Positions 23,180-34,334 of a DNA stretch of 61,984 nucleotides are shown here, one piece after another. The DNA is from Flavobacteriales bacterium. Its GTDB lineage: Bacteria; Bacteroidota; Bacteroidia; Flavobacteriales_F; PHOS-HE28. A program made the position numbers and the translations under genes. The stretch spans positions 1 through 61,984 of the forward strand of contig JABWBQ010000011.1 of the NCBI GenBank assembly GCA_013360395.1, given 5' to 3'. Each line of letters begins with the position of its first letter. Position 1 is the stretch's first letter. The notes under the pieces were generated by a model. That model was not told where the DNA came from. It searched no databases and worked only from the letters and a program-made list of their open reading frames with translations.

Positions 23180-24451
23180 ATGAAGCTCCTGCTCTCCATC
23201 GCCGTCACCCTGTTGCGTGCCAAGCTCCGCCAGAGCATCGTGGCCGCCGTGGGCGTGATGTTCAGCATCACCATGTTCGTGGCCCTGCTCGGGTTCATGA
23301 ACGGCCTGAACGACCTGCTGGACGGGCTGATCCTGAACCGCACCGCGCACATCCGGCTGTACAACGAACTTCAGGCCACGCCGCGGCAGCCCATCGCCGT
23401 GGAGCAGGACGGTCAACGCGTGGCGGGCACGCCGCCGGCGCACCACTTCGTGCGTTCGGTGAAGCCCAAGGACGACCTGCCCCGGCTGCGCAACGGGGAG
23501 GCCATCATGCGGGCCATGGAGCGCGACCCGCGGGTGCTGGCGGTATCGCCCCGGCTCGTGGCGCAGGTGTTCTTCAACGTGGGCACGGTGGACCTCAACG
23601 GGCAGGTGAGCGGCATCGATGTGGCGCAGGAGATCCGCCATTACCGGTTCGGGGACCATCTGACGCGGGGCGATCCGCAGGACCTGGCCACCGGCAGCAA
23701 CACCGTCGTGCTGGGCAAGGGCCTGGCGGACATGATGGCGGCCGACCTCGGGGAGACAGTGCAGGTGACCACCGCCACCGGCGACCGCGCCATGCTGCGC
23801 GTGGTGGGCATCTTCCAGAGCGGCATCGCCGAGTACGACAAGGTGCAGTGCTACGCCAACATCCGGACCGTGCAGAAGCTGTTGGCACGGCCGGCGGGCT
23901 ATTACACCGACATCAACCTGAAGCTGCATGACCTCGCGTCCGCGCCGGCCATGGCCCGTGAGCTCGCCGCCCGCTTCAAAGTGGACGCCGTGGACATCCA
24001 GACGGCCAACGCGCAGTTCGAGACCGGCACCACGGTGCGCACCATCATCAGCTACGCCGTGGGCGTGGTGCTGCTCATCGTGGCCGGCTTCGGCATTTAC
24101 AACATCCTGAACATGATGATCTACGAGAAGCTCGACACCATCGCCATCCTGAAGGCCACGGGCTTCAACGGCGCCGACGTGCGGCGGATCTTCCTGTCGC
24201 TGAGCATGATCATCGGCCTGGTGGGCGGGCTCGCGGGCTTGGTGGCGGGGCTCGTCCTGCAGGTGCTGATCGACCATCTGCCGTTCAACACGGCGGCGTT
24301 GCCCACCATCACCACCTTCCCGGTGGACCACTCGCCCCGGTACTTCATCATCGCCGTGAGCTTCGCGCTGCTCACCACCTGGGTGGCCGGCTGGTTCCCC
24401 GCGCGCAAGGCCTCGCGGGTGGACCCGGTGGAGATCATCCGTGGGAAATGA
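23180..24451 (+). CDS. ABC transporter permease, MacB/LolC-type
   Basis: A 423-aa FtsX-like permease: one N-terminal transmembrane helix (about 17-40), a large periplasmic domain (about 45-285), then three helices near 290-415, where the cytoplasmic loop EKLDTIAILKATGF couples to the ATPase. It ends in ARKASRVDPVEIIRGK, the standard tail of the family. With the adaptor before it and the ATPase after it, this makes a MacAB- or Lol-like tripartite system for mechanotransmissive export. The substrate is unknown. Confidence 0.9.
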   Translation: MKLLLSIAVTLLRAKLRQSIVAAVGVMFSITMFVALLGFMNGLNDLLDGLILNRTAHIRLYNELQATPRQPIAVEQDGQRVAGTPPAHHFVRSVKPKDDLPRLRNGEAIMRAMERDPRVLAVSPRLVAQVFFNVGTVDLNGQVSGIDVAQEIRHYRFGDHLTRGDPQDLATGSNTVVLGKGLADMMAADLGETVQVTTATGDRAMLRVVGIFQSGIAEYDKVQCYANIRTVQKLLARPAGYYTDINLKLHDLASAPAMARELAARFKVDAVDIQTANAQFETGTTVRTIISYAVGVVLLIVAGFGIYNILNMMIYEKLDTIAILKATGFNGADVRRIFLSLSMIIGLVGGLAGLVAGLVLQVLIDHLPFNTAALPTITTFPVDHSPRYFIIAVSFALLTTWVAGWFPARKASRVDPVEIIRGK

Positions 24452-25131
24452 GCACGGCCAGGGACATCCTCGCGGTGGAGAAGGTGAACAAGTCCTTCCA
24501 CGACCCCGTGACCGTGCAGGTGCTGAAGGACGTCGCGTTCAGCGTGGCACGCGGCGAATTCGTGAGCATCACCGGCAAGAGCGGTTGCGGCAAGAGCACG
24601 CTGCTGTACATCCTCAGCACCATGGACACCGATTACCAGGGCGACGTGGTGATCGACGACGAGCGCACGCACGGGCTGGACGGGGAAAGGCTCGCCGCGA
24701 TCCGCAACGAAAAGATCGGTTTCGTGTTCCAGTTCCATTACCTGCTGCCGGAGTTCAGCGTGCTGCGCAACGTGATGCTGCCCGGGTTGAAGCTGGGGCG
24801 CAAGGACGCGGCCGAAGTGGAGGCCGATGCCATGGAGCGGCTGCGCGAGCTGGACATGGCCGACCAGGCGTTGAAGATGGCCAACCAATTGAGCGGTGGC
24901 CAGAAGCAGCGGGTGGCCATCGCCCGCGCCCTGATCAACGATCCGCTGATCATCATGGGCGACGAGCCCACGGGCAACCTGGACAAGCGGAACGCGGACA
25001 CCGTGTTCGGCATCTTCCAGCGCATCGCCGCGGAGCACCGGCGCAGCCTGCTGATCGTGACGCACGACCCCGACTTCGCGGCGCGCACGGACCGCAACAT
25101 CGTGATGGACGACGGGCGGATCGTGGGTTGA
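24448..25131 (+). CDS. ABC transporter ATP-binding protein, MacB/LolD-type
   Basis: A 227-aa ATPase: Walker A GKSGCGKST (43-51), Q-loop FVFQFHYLLPEF, signature LSGGQKQR, Walker B LIIMGDEPTG and H-loop VTHD. It overlaps the permease stop by 4 nt (ATGA). Its stop lies 3 nt from the convergent stop of the GH3 gene, leaving no room for a terminator between the two units. Confidence 0.93.
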   Translation: MSTARDILAVEKVNKSFHDPVTVQVLKDVAFSVARGEFVSITGKSGCGKSTLLYILSTMDTDYQGDVVIDDERTHGLDGERLAAIRNEKIGFVFQFHYLLPEFSVLRNVMLPGLKLGRKDAAEVEADAMERLRELDMADQALKMANQLSGGQKQRVAIARALINDPLIIMGDEPTGNLDKRNADTVFGIFQRIAAEHRRSLLIVTHDPDFAARTDRNIVMDDGRIVG

Positions 25132-25134
25132 GGT

Positions 25135-28101
<2,967 letters not shown>

Positions 28102-28108
28102 GAGCGGT

Positions 28109-28116
28109 CAAAGCTA
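28109..28116 (-). promoter_or_regulatory. -7 element TAGCTTTG of the GH3 fusion gene
   Basis: Exact TAnnTTTG on the minus strand, 7 nt from the ATG at 28101; short or no leader. Confidence 0.6.
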
Positions 28117-28223
28117 CCCGCGCGGGGTGCGGGCCACAGGCGGGCGGGCGGCGCGGTTATCAACACCGGCGCGGGGATGGCGGCTGCCTGCGGCGGAGGC
28201 CGCGCGTCGCCCGGGTCACGGAC

Positions 28224-28231
28224 TACCTTTG
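28224..28231 (+). promoter_or_regulatory. -7 element TACCTTTG of mutL
   Basis: Exact consensus, 22 nt before the mutL ATG. It starts the mutL-rhomboid unit, divergent from the GH3 gene. Confidence 0.65.
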
Positions 28232-28253
28232 GCCGCTTGCCCGCACCGCACCG

Positions 28254-30098
28254 ATGGAGCCCGTGATCCGCCTGCTGCCCGACCATGTGGCCAACCAGAT
28301 CGCGGCCGGCGAGGTGGTGCAGCGCCCGGCGAGCGTGGTCAAGGAACTGCTGGAGAACAGCGTGGATGCCGGCGCTGGGCACATCACCCTGGTGCTGCGT
28401 GATGCGGGGCGCACCCTGGTGCAGGTCACCGACGATGGCCGGGGCATGGGCCCGGACGATGCACGGCTGTGCTTCGAGCGCCACGCCACCAGCAAGATCC
28501 GCACGGCCGACGACCTGCAGACGTTGCGCACCAAGGGTTTCCGCGGGGAGGCCCTGGCGAGCATCGCTGCGGTGGCCCAGGTGGAGCTGCGCACGCGTCC
28601 GGCCGATGCCGAGCTCGGCACACGGGTGGCGATGGAGGGCGGCCGGGTGCGGGCCCAGGAGCCGGTGGCCATGGCGGCGGGCACCACCGTGCTGGTGCGC
28701 AACCTGTTCTACAACATCCCCGCCCGGCGCCAGTTCCTGAAGAGCGATGCCGTGGAGCTCAAGCATGCGCTGGAGGAGTTCCAGCGGGTGGCCCTGGCCC
28801 ATCCGGGCATCGGCTTCCAGGTGCGGCACAACGAGCAGGACCTGTTCCACATGCCGGCGGGCACACCGGACACCGCGCCGGGCGCCGCGTTGCGTCAGCG
28901 GGTGGTGCATCTGCTCGGTCGCCGCTACGACGAGCGGCTGGTGCCCGTGGAGGAGGCCACCGGCCACCTGAGCGTCACCGGCTTCATCGGCAAGCCCGAA
29001 TTCGCGCGGCGCACGCGGGGTGAGCAGTACTTCTTCGTCAACCGCCGGTTCATCCGCAGCAGCTACCTGGAGCACGCCGTGCGGGCAGCCTACGACGAGC
29101 TCGTGCCGCGGGACCATCACCCGGCGTGGTTCCTGTTCCTGGAGCTGGATCCCGGGCAGATCGACATCAACATCCACCCCACCAAGACCGAGATCAAGTT
29201 CCGCGACGACCGCAGCGTGTACGCCGTGGTGCATGCGGCGTTGCGGCGGGCGCTGGGGCGGTTCAACATCGCGCCGAGCCTGGACTTCGAGCCCGAGCCG
29301 GCCATCATGACGGCCTTTGCGGGCATGCCCAGCGTGCCGACGGTGGCCCCGGTGGTGAAGGCCCCCGACTGGCGGCCGCAGGACCTGGGCCTGCGGCCCG
29401 ACCCCAGCGGCTGGCAGCAGCTCTTCGACCTGCGGAGCGACCAGCCCGCCGCACCGACCCCGTTGGATGGCGGCACGCAGGCGGTGTTGCCGCAGGTGTT
29501 CCCCATGGGCGATGACGATGGCGACCACGGGCCCCGGCCCGTGTTCCTGGTGAAAGGCGGTTACATCGTGTCGCCGCTGCGCAACGGGTTGGTGGTGGTG
29601 GACCGGCGCAGGGCCCTGGAGCGCATCGGCTACGAACGGACCCTCAAGCGGCTGGAACAGGGCAGCGGCCCCAGCCAGGCCGAGCTCTTCCCGCGCAACA
29701 TCGAGCTGGCGCCGCAGGACTTCGCCCTGGTGAGCGGCCTTTTACCCGAGCTGCGGGCCCTGGGCCTCGACCTGGAGGTGTTCGGGGGCCGCACCGTCAC
29801 CGTGCGCGGACTGCCCACCGAGAGCATGAACGACGACCCGGCGGAACTGCTGGACACGCTGATCGCACAGCTGCACGACGAGCGCGCCACGCTGAAGACG
29901 GAACGCCACGCGGCCATCGCACGCAGCATGGCCCGGAGCCTGGCGGCACGCAGCCAGGAGGCACCCTCTCCCGAGCATCTGCGCGACCTCATCGACCGGC
30001 TGTTCGCCTGCGAAATGCCCTACTGGACACCCGGCGGCAAACCCACCCTCATCACCTTCGGGCACGACGAGCTCGCCGAACGCTTCGAACGCGGATGA
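28254..30098 (+). CDS. mutL: DNA mismatch repair protein MutL (degenerate endonuclease motif)
   Basis: A 614-aa GHKL ATPase that couples MutS mismatch recognition to strand incision. The N-terminal half is canonical: NQIAAGEVVQRPASVVKEL (14-32), DDGRGM (60-65), ATSKI and TKGFRGEAL (93-101). In the C-terminal half, the place of the endonuclease motif DQHA(x)2E reads DRRRALE at 450-456, so the metal-ligand His is Arg while Asp450 and Glu456 remain. The extreme C-terminus (LFACEMPYW, GGKPTLITF) is Bacteroidota-like. The rhomboid gene overlaps by ATGA. Confidence 0.95.
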   Translation: MEPVIRLLPDHVANQIAAGEVVQRPASVVKELLENSVDAGAGHITLVLRDAGRTLVQVTDDGRGMGPDDARLCFERHATSKIRTADDLQTLRTKGFRGEALASIAAVAQVELRTRPADAELGTRVAMEGGRVRAQEPVAMAAGTTVLVRNLFYNIPARRQFLKSDAVELKHALEEFQRVALAHPGIGFQVRHNEQDLFHMPAGTPDTAPGAALRQRVVHLLGRRYDERLVPVEEATGHLSVTGFIGKPEFARRTRGEQYFFVNRRFIRSSYLEHAVRAAYDELVPRDHHPAWFLFLELDPGQIDINIHPTKTEIKFRDDRSVYAVVHAALRRALGRFNIAPSLDFEPEPAIMTAFAGMPSVPTVAPVVKAPDWRPQDLGLRPDPSGWQQLFDLRSDQPAAPTPLDGGTQAVLPQVFPMGDDDGDHGPRPVFLVKGGYIVSPLRNGLVVVDRRRALERIGYERTLKRLEQGSGPSQAELFPRNIELAPQDFALVSGLLPELRALGLDLEVFGGRTVTVRGLPTESMNDDPAELLDTLIAQLHDERATLKTERHAAIARSMARSLAARSQEAPSPEHLRDLIDRLFACEMPYWTPGGKPTLITFGHDELAERFERG

Positions 30099-30868
30099 AC
30101 ACGAACCTGCTGCTGCCCCCCGTGGTGAAGAACCTGCTCATCATCAACGGGCTCTTCTTCCTGGCCAAGTTCAGTTTCCCCGAGGATGAACTGGGGCGCA
30201 ACGCGCTGGACGCCACCCTGGGCATGTACTACGTGGGGTCGCCCCTCTTCCGGCCCTGGCAGGTGATCTCGCACCTGTTCATGCACGGGGATGTGGGGCA
30301 CCTGTTCACCAACATGTTCGGCCTGTTCATGTTCGGCGGTCCGGTGGAGCGGCTGCTGGGCTCCAAGCGCTTCCTGGTGTACTACCTGGCCTGCGGGCTG
30401 GGGGCCGCCGCGCTGCACACGGGGGTGAACGCCTACGAGGTGCGGCGCGATGAGGCGGTGCTGGCCTCGTACGGCGTGGATGTGCGGGAGGTGCGCGATG
30501 CGGTGGCGGCACCCACGCTGGCCGAGGCCGACCAGGCCCTGAACAATGTCCTGGCCACCCACGGGGCGCCCCAGCAGGCCGTGGTGCAGGTGTTCCGCGA
30601 CCACTTGGGCACCATCATCGGCGCCTCGGGTGCGGTGTTCGGCATCCTGCTCGCCTTCGGCATGCTCTTCCCCGAACAGGAGATCTTCCTGCTGCTGCTG
30701 CCGATCCCCATCAAGGCCAAGTACTTCGTGGTGATCTACGGCCTGGTGGAGCTGTTCATGGGCCTCAAGCAGAGCCCCGGCGACAACGTGGCGCACTTCG
30801 CCCACCTGGGCGGCATGATCTTCGGCTTCCTGTTGTTGCGCCACTGGCGCCGGCACCGGCTGATCTGA
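30095..30868 (+). CDS. Rhomboid family intramembrane serine protease (first copy)
   Basis: A 257-aa, six-helix rhomboid protease that cleaves transmembrane substrates in the inner membrane. Motifs: HLFMHGDVGHLFTNMFGLFMFG (helix 2 region), catalytic GASGAVFG with Ser178 in helix 4, and HFAHLGGM with His234/His237 in helix 6. An insertion of about 50 polar residues (about 110-160) lies between helices 3 and 4 and is absent from the second rhomboid gene. It is translationally coupled to mutL. A second rhomboid gene starts 106 nt downstream. Confidence 0.92.
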   Translation: MNTNLLLPPVVKNLLIINGLFFLAKFSFPEDELGRNALDATLGMYYVGSPLFRPWQVISHLFMHGDVGHLFTNMFGLFMFGGPVERLLGSKRFLVYYLACGLGAAALHTGVNAYEVRRDEAVLASYGVDVREVRDAVAAPTLAEADQALNNVLATHGAPQQAVVQVFRDHLGTIIGASGAVFGILLAFGMLFPEQEIFLLLLPIPIKAKYFVVIYGLVELFMGLKQSPGDNVAHFAHLGGMIFGFLLLRHWRRHRLI

Positions 30869-30906
30869 ACACCATGCGTCGGTGTCCGCGGATGTCCTGC
30901 GTGGAA

Positions 30907-30942
30907 TACCTTTCCGTCGGCGACGGAAGGGCCCGAACTTTG
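30907..30942 (+). promoter_or_regulatory. Inverted repeat and candidate promoters before the second rhomboid gene
   Basis: A perfect 7-bp inverted repeat (TTCCGTC, GGC loop, GACGGAA; 30912-30928) overlaps the end of a TACCTTTC element (30907-30914). It is followed 6 nt later by a GAACTTTG (30935-30942), 31 nt before the ATG at 30974. It could be an operator or a weak attenuator; there is no T-run after the hairpin. Confidence 0.4.
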
Positions 30943-30973
30943 CATCCGGACCCCCACATAGCCAAAGGCCGCG

Positions 30974-31864
30974 ATGGGCATCCGTGACGATGTGAGCATG
31001 CACTGGCGCACCGGGGGCGCCACCGTTCGGCTCATCCTCATCAACCTCGGGGTGTTCCTGCTCTACCATGCGGTGGGGCTGGTGCTTTTCCTGCTCGGGC
31101 TGAAGGAGCCCGACCTGCTGCAATGGTTCATGGCCACCAGCCATCTGCCCACGCTCGCCCTGCGGCCATGGACGGTGATGACCTACATGTTCACGCACGA
31201 GGCGGTGTTCCACATCCTCTTCAACCTGCTGATGCTTTGGTTCAGCGGGCGCCTGTTCGAGGACCTGCTGGGTCCACGACGGCTGGTGGGCAACTACCTG
31301 CTGGGCGGCCTGTTCGGGCTGGCGCTGTATGTGCTGGCCTACAACCTGTTCCCGCCGTTCCAGCGTTTTGCGGCGGGCAGCACCATCCTGGGTGCCTCGG
31401 CCGCGGTGATGGGCGTGTTCATCGGCATCGCGGCCTACCGGCCGGACATGGTGGTGCATCTGCTGCTCTTCGGTGCGGTGCGCCTGAAGTGGATCGCGCT
31501 GATCTACGTGGCCATCGACCTGATCAGCATCCGCCAGGGCAGCAACAGCGGCGGGCACATCGCGCACCTGGGCGGGGCGCTGCTGGGCTACCTCACGGCC
31601 GTGCAGTTGAAGCGCGGGCGCGACATGTCCGTGGCCTTCATCGGCCTGTTCGAAGGGGCGTGGGACCTGCTGAGCGGGCGCAAGGCACGGCGGCTGAAGG
31701 TGGCCCATCGCGGTCGTGTGGCCGTGATGGCCGACGAGGTGCCCACGCACAAGCGCGACAAGCAGGCGCGGGTGGACGCCATCCTCGACAAGATCAGCCG
31801 CAGCGGCTACGACAGCCTCAGCAAGGAGGAGAAGGACTTCCTGTTCAAGGCCAGCCATGACTGA
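30974..31864 (+). CDS. Rhomboid family intramembrane serine protease (second copy)
   Basis: A 296-aa rhomboid with catalytic GASAAVMG (Ser142) and GGHIAHLGG (His198), and helix-2 motif THEAVFHILFNLLMLWFSG. The C-terminal 90 residues are a cytoplasmic tail rich in Lys and Arg that ends in a helical segment with YDSLSKEEKDFLFKAS. I recognise that tail as common on Bacteroidota rhomboids. It overlaps the next gene by 8 nt. The two rhomboids differ in insertion and tail and are diverged paralogues, not a recent duplication. Confidence 0.92.
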   Translation: MGIRDDVSMHWRTGGATVRLILINLGVFLLYHAVGLVLFLLGLKEPDLLQWFMATSHLPTLALRPWTVMTYMFTHEAVFHILFNLLMLWFSGRLFEDLLGPRRLVGNYLLGGLFGLALYVLAYNLFPPFQRFAAGSTILGASAAVMGVFIGIAAYRPDMVVHLLLFGAVRLKWIALIYVAIDLISIRQGSNSGGHIAHLGGALLGYLTAVQLKRGRDMSVAFIGLFEGAWDLLSGRKARRLKVAHRGRVAVMADEVPTHKRDKQARVDAILDKISRSGYDSLSKEEKDFLFKASHD

Positions 31865-32990
31865 GGCACCGCGCCGCCCGCGGCCCGGACCCTGGCACCG
31901 CCCCCTGTGGTGGGCCAACCTGCTGGCGGTGCTGCTGCTCCTGCTGGCCTATGTGGCCGTGCGCGTGCCGCCCGACCGGGCATGGCCGCTGGCCTTCCTG
32001 GGCATGGCCTACCCCTTCATGCTGCCGGTGCACCTGTTCTTCATGATCTGGTGGCTCCTGTTCCGGCCGAAGCGGGCGTTGGTGAGCCTGGCCGCCGTGG
32101 CCCTTGGTGCCGGCCACCTGGGCGACCACGTGCAGCTCTTCGGCCGGTCGCACGCGCCCAAGGAGGCGGGGGAACCGCACCTGAAGGTGATGTCCTACAA
32201 CGTGCGGCTCTTCGACCTCTACAACTGGAGCGGCAACACCCGCACGCGCAACGAGATCCTCGACCTCATCGCCTTCGAAGGCGCCGACGTGCTCTGCCTA
32301 CAGGAGTTCTTCCTGGCCGAGGACCAGGGGTTCTTCAACACCAAGGACACGCTGCTGCGGCATCTGGGCTACAAGACCTGCCACGACAGCTACACGGCGC
32401 ACACGCGTCGCGGCCATCACTTCGGCATCGCCACCTTCAGCACACTGCCCATCGTGGGCAGGGGCACCCTGGAGTTCCCCGACGACCTCAACAACCTGTG
32501 CATCTGGACGGACCTCCGGGTGGGGGGCGATACGGTGCGGGTGTACAACGCGCACCTGGCCAGCGTGCGTTTCGGGGACACCGAATACCGGTTCATGGAG
32601 GAGTTGGACCGCACGGCGGACACGGACAGCCTGCGTTCCGGCGGTATGCGCATCGCGGGGCTGTTGCGCAACGCCTTCCTGCGCCGCGCCAGGGAGGCGC
32701 GCATGATCACGGCGCACATGGACGGCAGCCCGCATCCCGTGCTGTACTGCGGCGACCTGAACGACACACCCATGAGCTACGGCTACGGGTTGCTCACCCG
32801 GCGGCTCACCGATGCGTTCGTGGAGAGCGGGCGGGGCACGGGATCGACCTACATCGGCGTGTTCCCCAGATTCCGCATCGACCACATCATGCACGGGCCC
32901 GCGTTCGTGGCGTGGAACTTCCGCACCCTGCCCGAGGAGCTCAGCGACCACCGCGCCATCGTGTGCGAAGTGGCCTTGCGCGCACCTTGA
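31857..32990 (+). CDS. Membrane-anchored endonuclease/exonuclease/phosphatase family protein
   Basis: A 377-aa protein: two or three N-terminal transmembrane helices (about 18-90) followed by an EEP-fold domain. Catalytic signatures: VMSYNVRLFD (Asn), VLCLQEFF (Glu metal ligand), YNAHLAS, YCGDLNDTPMS (Asp/Asn) and the C-terminal LSDHRAIVCE (Asp-His). Such proteins hydrolyse phosphodiesters or phospholipid headgroups; the substrate is not visible. The start overlaps the rhomboid stop by 8 nt. Confidence 0.88.
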   Translation: MTEAPRRPRPGPWHRPLWWANLLAVLLLLLAYVAVRVPPDRAWPLAFLGMAYPFMLPVHLFFMIWWLLFRPKRALVSLAAVALGAGHLGDHVQLFGRSHAPKEAGEPHLKVMSYNVRLFDLYNWSGNTRTRNEILDLIAFEGADVLCLQEFFLAEDQGFFNTKDTLLRHLGYKTCHDSYTAHTRRGHHFGIATFSTLPIVGRGTLEFPDDLNNLCIWTDLRVGGDTVRVYNAHLASVRFGDTEYRFMEELDRTADTDSLRSGGMRIAGLLRNAFLRRAREARMITAHMDGSPHPVLYCGDLNDTPMSYGYGLLTRRLTDAFVESGRGTGSTYIGVFPRFRIDHIMHGPAFVAWNFRTLPEELSDHRAIVCEVALRAP

Positions 32991-32998
32991 GGCGCTGT

Positions 32999-33868
32999 TC
33001 AGGGGCCCTCCACGGCCACCGGGGCCAGCACGAAGCCCTGGGCCCGCAGGCGTTCGAGCACGCCCCCATCGCCCGGCAGGTGGGCCGCGCCCACGGCGAA
33101 GAAGCAGCTGCATCCCGCGCGCAGCCGCTCACCCATGCGCACGGCCATGCGCGCGTTGCGTTCGGACAACAGCGCCGCGTCCATGGAACTGGGCATGCCG
33201 CCCTCCCGCACCACGGCGAGCAGGGCCTCCATGTCCTGCCGCGCATACGCCTCCATCATGCGCTCCATCTCACCCCGGTACAGGTCCTTGCGCACCATCT
33301 CCAGCAGCATGGCGGCCTGGTCCTGCAGCGGTATGGCATCGATGGCCGCCAGTTGCTCGGCGAAGGTCTCCAGGCCGCTCACCGGTTTGCCGGCGGCGCG
33401 TGCCCGCAACTGCACGGCCTCATCGAGCACCCGGGCACTGTCCTTCCCCATCAGCGTTTCGGTGAGCAGGGCCATGGACCAGAAGGGCTTCATGCGGTCG
33501 CTGGCCAGGGCCATGAGGCCGAGGTGTTCGCGCAGGGCGTTGCGCACCCGGTCCAGGTCCTTGCGGCGGTACAGGTCGGCCAGCGTGCCGCCATCGGGCA
33601 TCTGCATGGCGCTCAGCATGGCCAGCCCACCCTGCGCCAACGCCTGGTCGTCCAGTTCACCCACCACCTCGGCGCAGGCATCCAGCGCGCTCCACACGCT
33701 GTCGTTCCCCTGGTAAGCACGTGCATCGCGGCTGTGCAGGGTGCCCAGCACATAGGCGGGGCCTGCGACACCCGGTCCGGTGATGCGCCACAGCACGCTG
33801 CGCGGCCAGGGCTGGCCAAGCGTGGCTGCGGCGACCGCCAGGAAGACGGCCAGGAAGGAAAGGCGCAT
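32999..33868 (-). CDS. TraB/GumN-family protein
   Basis: A 289-aa exported protein with signal peptide MRLSFLAVFLAVAAATLG (1-18). The two family motifs are seen: YVLGTLHSRD (GTLHS, near residues 38-47) and the C-terminal FFAVGAAHLPGDGGV. The fold is proposed to be a Tiki-like metalloprotease, but activity in bacteria is largely untested. The start at 33868 begins the signal peptide and lies 5 nt after a TACCTTGG element; longer in-frame starts would lose the signal peptide. It is convergent with the EEP gene. Confidence 0.85.
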   Translation of the reverse strand: MRLSFLAVFLAVAAATLGQPWPRSVLWRITGPGVAGPAYVLGTLHSRDARAYQGNDSVWSALDACAEVVGELDDQALAQGGLAMLSAMQMPDGGTLADLYRRKDLDRVRNALREHLGLMALASDRMKPFWSMALLTETLMGKDSARVLDEAVQLRARAAGKPVSGLETFAEQLAAIDAIPLQDQAAMLLEMVRKDLYRGEMERMMEAYARQDMEALLAVVREGGMPSSMDAALLSERNARMAVRMGERLRAGCSCFFAVGAAHLPGDGGVLERLRAQGFVLAPVAVEGP

Positions 33869-33873
33869 GGGCG

Positions 33874-33881
33874 CCAAGGTA
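33874..33881 (-). promoter_or_regulatory. -7-like element TACCTTGG of the TraB-family gene
   Basis: The minus strand reads TACCTTGG with 5 nt to the ATG at 33868; near-leaderless geometry. Confidence 0.5.
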
Positions 33882-33891
33882 GGCGCCGGGA

Positions 33892-34005
33892 TCAGAGGAT
33901 CGCGAACGCCAGCAGGAAGGACGCTGCGGAAAGGACGGCGCAAAGCACGCCACCGGTGAGGATCAGCTGGCTGCGGTTGCCGGAGGGTGCGCGAAGGGTG
34001 CCCAT
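33892..34005 (-). CDS. Possible 37-aa single-span membrane protein
   Basis: A short frame starting ATG at 34005 encodes MGTLRAPSGNRSQ followed by one hydrophobic segment (about residues 14-37) and stop. A positively charged N-terminus before one membrane helix fits a small inner-membrane protein. It lies directly upstream of the TraB-family gene and overlaps that gene's promoter region. There is no promoter or RBS support and no recognised family. Confidence 0.3.
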   Translation of the reverse strand: MGTLRAPSGNRSQLILTGGVLCAVLSAASFLLAFAIL

Positions 34006-34284
34006 GCGGTTCGGATGCAGGTCATAGACGGCGCCTGCCGGGAAGGGTTGCCACCAGAGGCTATCTCAAAGATGCTTTTGGAAGCGAGCGAAAGGTATCT
34101 CGCGTTCCGGCGAGGCGTGAGAACCGAGCATGGCCGATGGCGCTGCAAGGCCTTGGACAACGAAGCATGGGCGCAAGAGACCCGCGCGCAGCCCAAGGGG
34201 TGTTCTTGGGATAGCTTCCAGGGTGCCGAACGCGCACGGAAAGCCGGGGCGGCGTGGTTCTCCCGGTGGCCCGCAGCGGGCGCG
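34006..34284. other. Intergenic stretch with no recognised gene
   Basis: With the neighbouring leader of mtaB this is the longest non-coding interval of the window. It contains a lower-GC patch around 34060-34130 with a minus-strand TACCTTTC (34090-34097) and CATCTTTG (near 34068) that could be distal promoters for the TraB-family gene. A plus-strand frame from 34015 has some protein-like composition, but it runs into GC-shadow sequence and across the mtaB promoter. I call no gene here. Confidence 0.5.
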
Positions 34285-34292
34285 TACCTTCG
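34285..34292 (+). promoter_or_regulatory. -7-like element TACCTTCG of mtaB
   Basis: TACCTTCG, 42 nt upstream of the mtaB ATG; one mismatch from TAnnTTTG. Confidence 0.45.
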
Positions 34293-34334
34293 CGGCCCGT
34301 CGTGGGGGCTTGGGCTCCCAGGCGCACGGGCCCC

